NCBI GenBank assembly: GCA_003339415.1
Contig: PDHQ01000011.1
Location: 62,001 to 126,000, forward strand
DNA length: 64,000 nucleotides
Direction: 5' to 3'
DNA from: Ophiocordyceps camponoti-saundersi (nom. inval.)
Lineage: Eukaryota; Ascomycota; Sordariomycetes; Hypocreales; Ophiocordycipitaceae
Shown: positions 12,601-22,193 of the stretch, one piece after another
Numbering within the stretch: position 1 is the first letter of the stretch
Layout: the number at the start of each line of letters is the position of its first letter
The notes under the pieces: generated by a model
What the model was told of the DNA's origin: nothing
The model's database searches: none
The model's input: the letters and a program-made list of their open reading frames with translations, nothing else
Translations under genes and position numbers: made by a program

Positions 12601-13352
12601 CGACCAGGTGCCGGCGAGCGTGTGCGTCGGCTGGCCTCGACTACTGCAGGGCATCACGGAGCTGTTCCGGACGCTGCCTACTGCGATGAGGAGTGAGCAA
12701 CCCCCTACTCTTGTTACCGCATCTTTCTTTACGAAGGCGATGCAATTGCTGAGAGGAGCAGATCGCGAGGAGGCTCTGCGGGATGACTTTCACCTCGAAT
12801 CCACGTACGACTATGCCGACGAAGACGATTGGGGCGAGGAAGATGCCAACTGGAACGGCGAGGAGGAGCCGGCCCAGCAGGAGGCCCTCACAACAAGAGA
12901 TGAGAGCAAGACGTATCTGGAATTCCTGAATGACGAGGTATGACTCCTTGTCTGGAGAGTGACGGCGGCGGCGACGACTGATGGCCAAGACAGGCGCGGA
13001 AGTTCGGCCGGGGGGCCGACGGCGCGGAAGATGACGATCTGGGCGAGGATAGTGTCCCTCTCGAATCGCAACTGGACAAGATTGAGCCGTATCAGGCCTT
13101 TAAGTTGGTAATATTGAGTGAGTATAGGCTATCTGTTTAAGCGACGCTCTTTGCTGACGGGAAACTTTAGGTATGCAACAGGAACAGCCGCAGTTCTACT
13201 CGAGTCTCGTCGGTCACCTGTCGGCGGAAGACCAGAGCATGATACAGACGGTAATGAACAAGGCAGACGAGATTGCCGCCCAGCAAGCGCAGGAACAGCT
13301 CCTCGCGCAGCAACAGAGCCAGCTAGCGTCCAGTGCACTCCAGAACAGCTAG
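9617..13352 (+). CDS. sxm1: importin-beta family karyopherin, Sxm1/Nmd5 (importin-7/8) type (8 exons, 1077 aa)
   Basis: Carries cargo into the nucleus in a Ran-dependent cycle; yeast Sxm1 and Nmd5 import Lhp1, ribosomal and transcription proteins. Exons: 9617-9706, 9823-9901, 9951-10417, 10494-10678, 10747-11930, 12015-12937, 12994-13117 and 13171-13352 (3234 nt). The first exons encode the importin-beta N-terminal domain, with the conserved helix VIYIKNRV restored exactly across intron 2. HEAT-like helices fill the rest. Near the C-terminus there is an acidic loop (DEDDWGEEDANW) followed by a Gln-rich tail ending QLASSALQNS. Length fits importin-7/8 (about 1000-1050). Intron 1 has a perfect ACTAAC branch sequence. 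Confidence 0.9.
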
Positions 13353-13986
13353 TACTGTGTGCTGGTGAGTGAGGAGCACAAGTCAGCGCTACGGTGGCTT
13401 TTCCTTTCTTTCTCTTTCATCTTGATGGTTTCATTGTGTCGTTTTTGTTTTGGTGAATCAGCAAGGCGAGAACTTGGACGGTACTTTCCCGTCGGCAAAG
13501 GGGGGGGGTCGACCGGACGAGCGAAGAGATGAATGAGATGGCGTGGAGAGGATGAGGCTTGGAGACTCGGCGGATGGAGGAAGCCGGGGTGATGATGGAA
13601 GAGGCAGAAGGAACTGTCTGTTTGGAGAGGAGACGAAGAAAAGCCTAGAGAAGCGAGGATGGCCAAGTACATTTTCTTTTTAAAAAGGGGGGGAAGATGG
13701 TAGAAGTGATAGGACGGCCTGGACATGCGAAGCGTAGAAGGGAGAGAGAGAGAGAGAGAGAGAGAATACCATGATGAAGTGCATTCGTCTTTTTGTGATG
13801 CTGTGGGTATCTATGGAGGTATGGAGGTGTGTAGGTGTGTAGGTGTGTATGTGGTGAAGATTAGGTATGTGCTGCTGGTGAGAAGAGGTGGTCAAGTGAA
13901 GTTGACGGGGGAGGATGATGATGATGATGGTGGTGGTGATGGTGGTGATGGTGATTAGTTCTAAGAGAAAAGAGGGGGTTTTTCCC
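13353..13986. other. 3' intergenic region between convergent genes
   Basis: Contains the importin 3' UTR and, on the other strand, that of the Kre9-like gene. There is a GA repeat at about 13741-13766, GTGTAG-type tandem repeats near 13825-13852 and a GATGATG/GTGGTG repeat at 13914-13955. No gene is supported. Confidence 0.45.
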
Positions 13987-14363
13987 TCAGCAGAGGACGA
14001 CGATGACGGCCAGACCAACGAGGAAGATGTGAACCCCCATCGGTAAACTGGGCGACGAGGCAGCTGTCTGGTTGGCGTGAAGGGCAGCGGCGGCGGGGGG
14101 CGTGGTGGTCTTGACGGCGGCGCGGACGCCTTTGGAGGGGGAATCGGGAGGGGAAGAAGAAGAAGAAGAAGAAGAAGAGGCGGCTCCGACGGCGACGGTG
14201 GTGGTGGTGGCGTGTTTGGCTCTGGCGACGATGTGAAAGGGGTTCGAGTATTGGAAGATGGAGGGGTTTTGGTTCCAGCGGAGGACGAGGCCGTAGACGG
14301 GCTTTGTGCCGAGGGTTGGGGGGACGGACCAGGTGTAGTGGCCTGCTGAGCTGGGGACGGCGT
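13987..14363 (-). CDS. Kre9/Knh1-like GPI-anchored wall protein, C-terminal exon (5' part broken)
   Basis: The minus-strand exon has a good acceptor (pyrimidine tract then CTCTAG, preceded by GCTAAC) and reads SAGHYTWSVPP, YGLVLRWNQNPSIFQYSNPF, a Ser/Thr/Ala-rich stalk, and a hydrophobic end (VHIFLVGLAVIVVLC). This is the layout of the Ser/Thr-rich GPI-anchored Kre9/Knh1-like family (Pfam 10342), which acts in cell-wall beta-glucan organisation. The preceding strand of the domain seems to lie at about 14495-14535 (NLIMYSTNIP). Between the two is an 88-nt poly-G run on the + strand (14401-14488), so the N-terminal exons and signal peptide cannot be built. An assembly fault is the likeliest cause; a true pseudogene is possible. 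Confidence 0.6.
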
Positions 14364-14397
14364 CTAGAGGAGGAGGAGGTTGAGGAGGAGGTTAGCA

Positions 14398-14400
<3 letters not shown>

Positions 14401-14488
<88 letters not shown>
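14401..14488. repeat. 88-nt poly-G tract
   Basis: Unbroken G except for one C at 14435. It lies inside the Kre9-like gene, between two adjacent strands of the domain. Such a long homopolymer is not expected in an ordinary fungal intron and probably marks a mis-assembled or unresolved join. Confidence 0.9.
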
Positions 14489-14893
14489 CTGGAATGTTGG
14501 TCGAATACATGATCAGGTTGGGCACGGCGTCTCGGTTGACGACTCACTATGCATGGCGGCAAGGGTGCGACGTGTACCGCAGATGCCGTCGGCGTAGAGC
14601 AGGGTGGGCTTGGGCGCCAGATGCCGCTTACAGTCGACCGAGTCTTGTCCGCGTTGACGCCATCGTCACTGCTGACCTGAAGCTGGACCAGCGAGGTTCT
14701 CTGATGGCTGTTGGATACGAAATGACGAGGGTCTAATTGGCCGAGATCGTCGAGATTACGCTTCTCATTCGGTCAAGCTTACCTACATACATACACATCA
14801 TACCCTTTCTCGCTCCGGGCCATGCATGCCACCAGTGGTGGCGGAGTCGGTCGGGGCTAGGCGGATGGGCTGAGGCTGCCAACCCCTGCACGC

Positions 14894-14927
14894 GGGGGGG
14901 GGGGGGGGGGGGGGGGGGGGGGAGGGG

Positions 14928-14996
<69 letters not shown>
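14894..14996. repeat. 103-nt poly-G tract
   Basis: G run interrupted only by A at 14923 and C at 14928. It separates the large exon of the minus-strand membrane-protein gene (15229-16147) from its presumed 3' exons near 14740 and below. The same artefact as at 14401 is likely. Confidence 0.9.
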
Positions 14997-14998
<2 letters not shown>

Positions 14999-15228
14999 CA
15001 TGGAACTCCTTGAGGGGAGGAAACCCGCTGCAGTGTGCTTTCACTTGAGCTCGGAAAGTCAAGGTAGGGGTGATCCAGCAATGAGGCTTGCCAGATGTGC
15101 GACTTGAAGAGTGAGGGACCAAGATACCTTGGGCAGGAGCCCAAAAGTTACGGTAGAAAGAAAAATAGGGGACGGAGGGAAGAACAGGGGAGAGGGAACG
15201 AACAGGCAAGGAAAGGTAAGATACGCAC

Positions 15229-16147
15229 CAGAAGACCAGGGGGAAGGGCCAGATTTGGACAGACGGGTAGGCCATGAGTTATTGCCGTCAGCAAGGGCTC
15301 TGAGCGGACTCCTACCGTTCCTGGACCGCCCCAACCTTCCCCTACCTGGCCCGGAGAAGCCCGGGTTGTTGGAGACATAGGAGCCCGATGCCGAATAGCC
15401 CGTGGAGCCATGAAGCGGTCTGTCGCCGAGGGTGTCGTTCACCGGTGAGTGCGCGCCGGCCGAGATGGCGAGCGAGCTGATCTCACTATTAAGAGAGTGG
15501 GCGGCGTTTATGGCCGAATCACCTGCCGACGGTATTTTGCGCTTCTTCTTGTTGTTTGTGTTTTCGAACGAGTCGTATCCGTCTACGGATGATGCAGCCG
15601 ATGGAGGAAGCTGAGGATCCGTCGGCCGCGGTTGGTCGGGCCGAAATGGATTGCGGGCTGCACGACTGAGTATTTCGGGGGGGGATCGAGCAAAGAGGGC
15701 GCTGCGCACACGGGATCCGTCTCCTTCTCCGACACCGTGACCGAGCCCATTGCGCGGAAAGTTTATCTCAGAGCGTCGGCTCGTTTCCACGGCGTTTGCG
15801 GGTTCGGAGCCTGCAGCGGCCGCACCCTCTTTCTTGAGAGTGAAGGGTGGATAGTAAAACAACGAAACCGAGTCGTAAGTCGTGGGTGGGTACTTGATCG
15901 ACTGGGCGACTTCTGGCGACAACCGTTCCCGGAGTCTGCGCTTCGGTAACGGCCGGATGGGCCGGTCTGGGAATAAAGACGAGACAGTATCTGACGACAT
16001 ACTTTTACTATTATCGACTGCTCCGCAGCCAGTCCATCTTGTTAGCAAATAGATGACCACTATGCCGCAGATTCCGAGTGTGATATATCGACAGATGTGG
16101 AGGACGAGGTATCGAGCCCATGAAAAGGCTGAAGCAACAATGGCCAT
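15229..16147 (-). CDS. N-terminally anchored fungal membrane protein, unidentified (3' end unresolved)
   Basis: Starts at ATG 16147 with MAIVASAFSWARYL and a single transmembrane helix at about residues 13-36 (LVLHICRYITLGICGIVVIY). A long polar, disordered region follows, with a short aromatic motif (VSLFYYPPFTL), a basic cluster (NNKKKRKIP) and an Arg/Gly segment (GPGRGRLGRSRNGRSP). The exon probably ends at 15229 with donor GTGCGT. A continuation reading RSVISTISAN lies near 14735-14765, beyond the poly-G tract. The exon at about 16260-16540 on the same strand may belong to it or to its 5' UTR. I do not recognise the family. A nuclear-envelope or ER anchor is possible from the layout but is a guess. 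Confidence 0.5.
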
Positions 16148-17692
16148 GGCTGCATCGACCACAGGAGCCCAAGCGAATGCAACGACGATTCATGGGGGTG
16201 ACTAAATGATGCTCGACATGTGGGAAAGGGCAGAGGCCCGGGAGAGGAGAGGAGGAAAGGGGAGGGGTGGGGAGAGGGGAAGGAAGCGTACCCATCTATC
16301 ATTGTTGGTGCAATAGCAAGTCAGTCTAGACGCAGTGTCCGAGGGGGACAAGGAAACCGGGATCCCGTTTGTATGGTTCTTTATCGGCTCGGCGAGGGGA
16401 GAAGGTCGGTTTTCAAGGTGCTGTGGCGTCGAGGTGCCGAAACCGTCGTTTCCGTTGGGCTTCAACGATTGGTGACGGGATCTGTGGAAAGAGAAGAAAT
16501 CAGAACCAAAAGGCCACGAGATTCGGGTATCGACAGCAGCCAGCGTATCGCAGGAGACGCTTGTCCGTTGACACTCTGACGATGGTATGGACAACCGGCA
16601 GCAAGAGAGTGGGCTATGGAGGAGGCGGGGGAAGGGGTGGGGAGAACCAACCAGGTCTACCGGAAGAAGGTCTCGACTGAATTCTCAAGAGGTCGAACCT
16701 TTGCAATCGATGATGGTTAGAGCAGAAGCAAGAAGACAGCGTCAAGTGGCGCTGGGATGATGGAACCTGCTGTGGTCTCGAGCGGGCACGACTTTGAGAT
16801 TGCAGATGACAGCATTCGATAGCAGCAGCTTGGTGTGCCAGCCGGCCAGGGCCCTCCGGGGGGGGGGGGGGGGGGAGGATTGATGGCGGTTATGTAAGCA
16901 CCTGTATGTATCCTCGGCGTCCGGACTCGACGCAGTGATGAAAGGGCCGAAACAGGCGCCGTCACCGTGCCGATACAATCACAATACGGATATGGAACGC
17001 GCTCAACTTTGACGATCCCCCCCCGCGACTCAAGTCGCGACCGAGCTATCGCCTGCCAAGGGGGTATGGCCGTTGCCCGTTAGTCCCGTGAGGAAGCATC
17101 ACCGAAGCTTACCCGTCTGCTCGTCGCCGCTTAATTCCTGTGCGTGTGCGTGCCTTCTCAAGTGCGTTATTAGGTCAGTAGAGCAAAGCACCCACTCACC
17201 CACCAATCACAGGCCGCCGCTCTCCTCTGCCAACCTGCCCCACTGAGAGCAGCGTGATTTTGTGGGTGGGATTTTAGAAGGTAGCAGGTAGTAGGCAGGC
17301 AGGTACCTAGGAAATGCGCTGAAGAGCACGCGCCACAGAGGTATCTTTCCGTACCCAAAAGAACCGTGACCGTCTCGCGCACCGGCATCCCGTCTTCCGC
17401 CTCTTCTCTGCCGGCTCCTCTTCCTCACCCTCCTTCTCCTCCGTCCCAAACTTATTCACCCGAGCCGGCAGCCATTATCGTCGGCTTCGTCATGATTTAT
17501 CGCATTCAGTGTTCGTTGGCGAAGCTACCCGCGTCTCTCTGATCCTCCGTCGCAATCGCACTCCCTCCGCTCGTGTCGACCAAGCTTCTCTCACCTTCAA
17601 GCTCTTTCACTTCCTCCTCCAGCGTCTGGCGACGCCTCGTCCCTGCTACCTTGACACTTCCTTTCCCTCACGCTTCCTCACTCCTCTCTTCA
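16148..17692. other. intergenic region with one doubtful open frame
   Basis: Divergent upstream region of the membrane-protein gene (-) and cti6 (+). A minus-strand frame at 16202-16594 has fair codon use and an internal CCACAG acceptor-like site, but I could not join it in frame to the next gene. At 16858-16875 there is an 18-nt G run. The 250 bases before cti6 are C/T-rich leader. Confidence 0.4.
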
Positions 17693-19677
17693 ATGGCACC
17701 GCCCTCACCACGGCGATCCTCGAGAGCTCGTGCGCCAAACTCTCAGTCTCAGCAATCGTCCTCCTCTTCGGCTACCTCTGTTCGACTTGAGCGAACCACC
17801 AGGTCGCTCAACAAGGCCTCACCGAGCAAGTCCACACCCACGGCATCGCTCTCCTCTGAGCCCCCCGACGAGCTCGACGACAGCCTCCTCAGCCGCCGAC
17901 GCAAGCGCGGTCAAGACGACGATCAGGAGAAGAATCCCAAGACAGACGTACCGGGCATGGCACACGGAAGTGACGACCTTCCGGACGAGGAAGACGAAGC
18001 GGTCCGCTGCATCTGCGGATCCGAAGACTACCCTGGCCGCCCTCCCGTCGAAGGCCCCGACGCCGACTTCTTTGCCGGGATCGAGCTCACTGAAGATGTT
18101 ACTGGCTTCTTCGTGCAGTGCGACATCTGCAAAGTGTGGCAACACGGTGCTTGCGTGGGCATATTCAGCGCCGAGAGCTCTCCCGATGAATACTTTTGCG
18201 ATCAGTGCCGCAAGGACCTGCACAAGATTAACGCCGCCAGCAACGGGTACGAGCAGCTTTCCTTGCTTGACGGACTTGCCTTCCTTGGCCCAGGCTCATT
18301 ACCTGTTGACTGTTGTTTGCTGACCGTGCTTGCAGCCAAAAATACTCAAAGTACCTTCCTCTTCATCGCCCTTCACAGACAACATCGCGGTCGACGTCCA
18401 TCACCAAGGACAGCGCGCGGTCACCGAAGAGCGGAACCTCCAAGACGCCGCGACCGAACTCGGCTTCTCAAGCGTCGAAGCGACGGTCTACTATGAACAG
18501 CCGCGATGCGGCCTACGACGACGAGCTGCTGCGGCGCGTGATAGAGGCCAGTAAGGAGGATATCGTACACGAGGCAATAGAGAATCCGACCAGGCGCGCC
18601 AAACGCGGCCGCAGCGGCAGCGAAGAGTCGGTCGACCCAGCACCCGCACCATATGGGCGTTGCTGACGAAGAAGCAGGAACAACAGCAACAACAATAACA
18701 CAAACGTGAAAAGGCAGCGTACCGGCTCTCGATCAGTCTCTCCGCCGGCAGAACAACAGCCCGAAGCAAGCAGAGGCGATGGGTCAGATGACGAGGCCGT
18801 TACGCGCAACGGAGCGAAGAAATCCAAAAGTAGCAAAGCCCAGCGCGACAAATCGGATAAAGACGAAAAAGAACGTCACCGGCAAGAGGCAGCAAACAAG
18901 CGCAAGGGCCGTGCCGAGCGCCGGCGCGCGGAGGGTGAGGCACACATTCACAAGTGGAGCGCGCGCGCCCTGTCAGCTGACGACAACTCTACCACTCCAG
19001 ACTCTGAACAGTCGGAAGAAATGCCGCCGGTAGGCGTGAATCACGGGCAAAACAAGGCGGCGGCGACGACGGCGACGGCGACGGCGACGGAGTCGGCGGC
19101 AGTCACAGAGGACAACAATAATACGCCGACGACGGTACAGCGACCGGGGACGCCGCCTACGAGTCATCCGGCAGCGTCCAGCTCGCACAAGAGAGGGGCG
19201 AGAAGTAACCAGAAAAGGGGTAAGGGCAAGAACCAGCACAACAAGGATCGCGAACCGGATAAGGAAGCGTCGCCAGCGCGATCGACGTCAAGGGAAACGG
19301 TCAAACACGCAGACGATGCGACGGGCAACGCCACCAAGTCGTCGAGCGGTGCCGACAACAGCAAACACAACAAGAACAACAAGCAGGCGTCGGCCAACAA
19401 GATGAGCATGCTTGACATGAAGCGGCGCGTGGCCGCCATCATGGAGTTCATTTCCCGAACTCAGGTGGACATGGCGGCGGAAAACGGAGGTTCAAGCGGC
19501 GATCAGGACTCGCCGCCGAACGGTGCCGAGACGTGCCGAGCCGATCAGAACGGCGGGTCCGGCTCCGGCTCTTCGGCGACTTCTTCGGACACGGACAAGT
19601 TCCGGGAGCTGAGCTGCATCGAGATGATGGACGTTCTGACGCGTGATATGGTCAAGTGGCAGAACCATTACGCTTGA
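17693..19677 (+). CDS. cti6: PHD-finger protein Cti6, Rpd3L histone deacetylase subunit (3 exons, 614 aa)
   Basis: Subunit of the large Rpd3/Sin3 deacetylase complex; its PHD finger binds H3K4-methylated tails. Exons 17693-18246, 18336-18626 and 18678-19677 sum to 1845 nt. The PHD finger spans about residues 104-175 with the Cys/His ligands visible (VRCICGSEDYPG, FVQCDICKVWQHGACVG, EYFCDQC), followed by the family hallmark KDLHKI and, across intron 1, GQKYSKYLPL. A basic, Lys-rich disordered region and a conserved C-terminal helix pair (MLDMKRRVAAIMEFISRTQ and CIEMMDVLTRDMVKWQNHY) complete it. The start MAPPSPRRSSRARAP is preferred over an in-frame ATG 40 codons upstream because it is the usual N-terminus. 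Intron 2 (51 nt) uses donor GTCGGT and is the least certain junction. Confidence 0.85.
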
Positions 19678-20077
19678 GACAGACGGCAGTTTTCTTCTAT
19701 GAGGTTCATGTTTCCCAAGCGATGCAATTTTTTTTTCTTTCCCCCCCCCCCCTTTCCTTTCCCCCGAAGCTCGAGGGAGAGATGTGCGTCCGAGGCGTTC
19801 GGGGATGATGTATGTGTGTGTGTGTGTGTGCATTGCGACCAGGCGCTCGGGACATGGCCAACACGGGAGTCGCGAGATTTCACGATCAAGGAGGAGAAAC
19901 GTCGGTTTGCTAGGTAGTTTATACCCCCCCTATCTGTACGGTCAAAGGAGCTGAGATGGGAGGAAATACGTTGTGTTGCAACGCGGCAGGCGACCGCCAC
20001 GATTCAGATCTGGCCCAGCCTCTCTTATATGCAAAAAAAAATGGATATGAAGAATAGACAGCAAAGAAAGCAAAGCC
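19678..20077. other. 3' region between convergent cti6 and mtg1
   Basis: Holds the 3' UTRs of both genes. There are T- and C-tracts at 19731-19752 and a TG repeat at 19812-19829. No gene seen. Confidence 0.45.
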
Positions 20078-21358
20078 TCAGAGACTAGCGACTGCCTCTC
20101 TCCTGGCTTGTCTTTCCATCTTCTTCGCTTGGTTCATACTCTGTTCTGGCGACTGTAGGTTAAGGTAGTGGGTGTGAAGATGTTCAGGGGAGAGATCGTC
20201 GAGGACAAACCTGCCGAGCCTGCCCTCCCGCCAGCGTGACAAGATCCGAAAAGCAGCGTCGTTGTAATTGTACCTGGCGCCAGGCAGAAACCTGCCCTCG
20301 AGCCTGGCGACGGCGCCGAGCAGCTCTTCGATGTCGTTGGTGGGTTCGCAGTAGCGGCTGTAGAGGTTGGGGTTGACGCGATTCATGTGGTAGAGGAGGT
20401 AGTCGGCGAGAATCATGTTATCGATACAGCCCATTTTAATGCCGTTCGTCAGGGCGATCTTCAGCATCGTTTCCCCGTCTTTGACGTACGGCATGAATAT
20501 CCCGGGCGTGTCGATGATGAAGGCCGCCTTGCTGCCCAACACCTTCCCGCCGTCGATGTATCCCTGCGTCGAGTCCCAGAGACGAACGGCAGAGCTGACC
20601 TTTCGCGTGACGCCAGCTTGATCGCCCGTCTTAGCGACTCTTTTCGTCTTGAAGACGGTGAAGGGGTCTTCTCCCGTCTTCTTGGCCTCCACTTCAGCCT
20701 CCGCCATTTCCTTCCTGATAATCTTGCTCTTTTCAGCAAAGTGTTTCTTCTTCGCGAATCTATGATCCTTGATCGTTTTGCAAATCTCTGAGTTGTCCAC
20801 GGCTTCTTTACTGGGTACGATGACCTTTAGCTTCCTGCTTAAGATGGCTTCTCTCTTCTGACGGGCCTTGATGTGAGAATCGCCCGTTATGCGCAGGTCG
20901 TTCAACAAGCTGCTCTTGCCGACGTTGGGCATGCCGACGATGAGCGTCCTCATTCCCAGAGGTGATTGCTCGTCATGCTGAAGACTGAGTTCACGGATCC
21001 TGGTGACGATGGATTGATTCTTTGAATGGTCCTTGTGACTCCAGAAGAAGATGTTCCTTTCTCCGCGGGTATCGCCGCCCAGCTTCCGTAGGATAGGTTT
21101 TTGGCTGCATTCTGATGCGAGGTCGGACTTGGTGTAGATGATGAGCCGTCTACGACCGGCTACCAAGCTCTCGAGGAGAGGGTTCTGCGTCGATAGAGGA
21201 AGACGCGCGTCGCGGCATTCGAGGACGAGGGATATGCTCGGTAGGATTCGCTTGATCTTCTCCATCGCTGTCTTGTGGTGTCCGGCAAAGTACGTTTTTG
21301 GCACTATCGACGGTACGTGGAAGCTTTCGCGCGCCACGAAAGAGACGGACGACGTCAT
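20078..21358 (-). CDS. mtg1: mitochondrial ribosome-assembly GTPase Mtg1 (YlqF family, 426 aa)
   Basis: Circularly permuted GTPase that helps the mitochondrial large ribosomal subunit mature, at the inner membrane. One exon. The permuted motif order is clear: G4 TKSD at residues 76-79, G1 GMPNVGKSS at 142-150, G2 GVTR at 249-252 and G3 IDTPG at 282-286. The family C-terminal helical domain follows, with the motif NPNLYSRY. The distance between G1 and G2 is about 100 residues, where about 25-30 is usual, because of a Lys/Glu-rich insertion at about residues 157-240. No intron signals bound the insertion and the frame stays open. The N-terminus lacks a strong presequence, so the true start could be in an unseen upstream exon. 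Confidence 0.85.
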   Translation of the reverse strand: MTSSVSFVARESFHVPSIVPKTYFAGHHKTAMEKIKRILPSISLVLECRDARLPLSTQNPLLESLVAGRRRLIIYTKSDLASECSQKPILRKLGGDTRGERNIFFWSHKDHSKNQSIVTRIRELSLQHDEQSPLGMRTLIVGMPNVGKSSLLNDLRITGDSHIKARQKREAILSRKLKVIVPSKEAVDNSEICKTIKDHRFAKKKHFAEKSKIIRKEMAEAEVEAKKTGEDPFTVFKTKRVAKTGDQAGVTRKVSSAVRLWDSTQGYIDGGKVLGSKAAFIIDTPGIFMPYVKDGETMLKIALTNGIKMGCIDNMILADYLLYHMNRVNPNLYSRYCEPTNDIEELLGAVARLEGRFLPGARYNYNDAAFRILSRWREGRLGRFVLDDLSPEHLHTHYLNLQSPEQSMNQAKKMERQARREAVASL

Positions 21359-22193
21359 GGCTGCGACGGGAGAGGAGTCGACCGGTCTGATGGTATTGGA
21401 ATCGTTCCTCCCCCCTTCGCCCCCCCCTGTTCTTCTGTTCGCCCCTTTTTCGAGCGTATCAGAGTTGAAGCTGGTTTTCCATCTTCAGTCGCGAGCCGAG
21501 ATGACTTGTTTGCAATGTCAGTTTTTATTTTTTTTATCGCGATAAGCCGTTATCGACGATAAGGAACCATTAGCGGGGCAACGGTTACAAGTGCGAAGCC
21601 GACATCGGTCCCACTGAGAATGACGTCAGAGCGAACAGGGTGGAACAAACATGGTGACGAGACTCACATGATGCCCGACTAAAGCAAGTCATTGAGGACC
21701 GTTGGATTGACACTAGAAGAGACGATAGGAATCCAAGCCAACACCTTAAGATTTCCTCTCTCATGCCTTTAACTTGTCCCCCTTGATGAATCTTTTTGAA
21801 GTGAAAGTGGACTTGTTTAGACGAAATGCTTGAAGCCGTGATCGACTAGAACAAGCAACCAACATGTGATAGACCCTGGTCAATGGCAAACACGGGATAT
21901 TATATCAAAAGACCATGACAACGAACTGATAGCAGCCCAAACAAAAGCCCAAGCACCCACGGCTAGTGTTTTTTCCCACCAAATACACAATCAGCCGACC
22001 AACCAAAGAATGCCGTCATCAGAGCGGTGAAAAACAAAAAAGGAAACAACAGGGTTAGGGTATGTGCAATATCATGGCAAAGGATGAAATATCACAACCA
22101 AACAACCGAGGAAATAACCAGCCTCACTTTCTCGAACGGCTTCTTTCTTTTCCCATTCTCCATCTCTCCATCTCTTCCCCCCAATCATACCCC
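21359..22193. other. divergent promoter region of mtg1 and bor1
   Basis: 835 bases with no gene. A comparatively AT-rich block (21590-22130) precedes the transporter. No recognised regulatory site. Confidence 0.4.

Noticed and set aside
9617..13352. A link between the two importins as a duplicated pair or cluster
   Set aside because: Sxm1-type and Kap114-type karyopherins are different ancient families, lie 37 kb apart and share no intron positions that I can see.
14304..15275. Gly-rich (+) and Pro-rich (-) open frames across the poly-G tracts
   Set aside because: They are translations of homopolymers and carry no domain; only the flanking exon fragments look coding.
16202..16594. Minus-strand frame with fair codon use
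   Set aside because: May be an upstream exon of the membrane-protein gene, but I could not find a phase-correct junction to ATG 16147 or beyond, so it is not annotated as coding.
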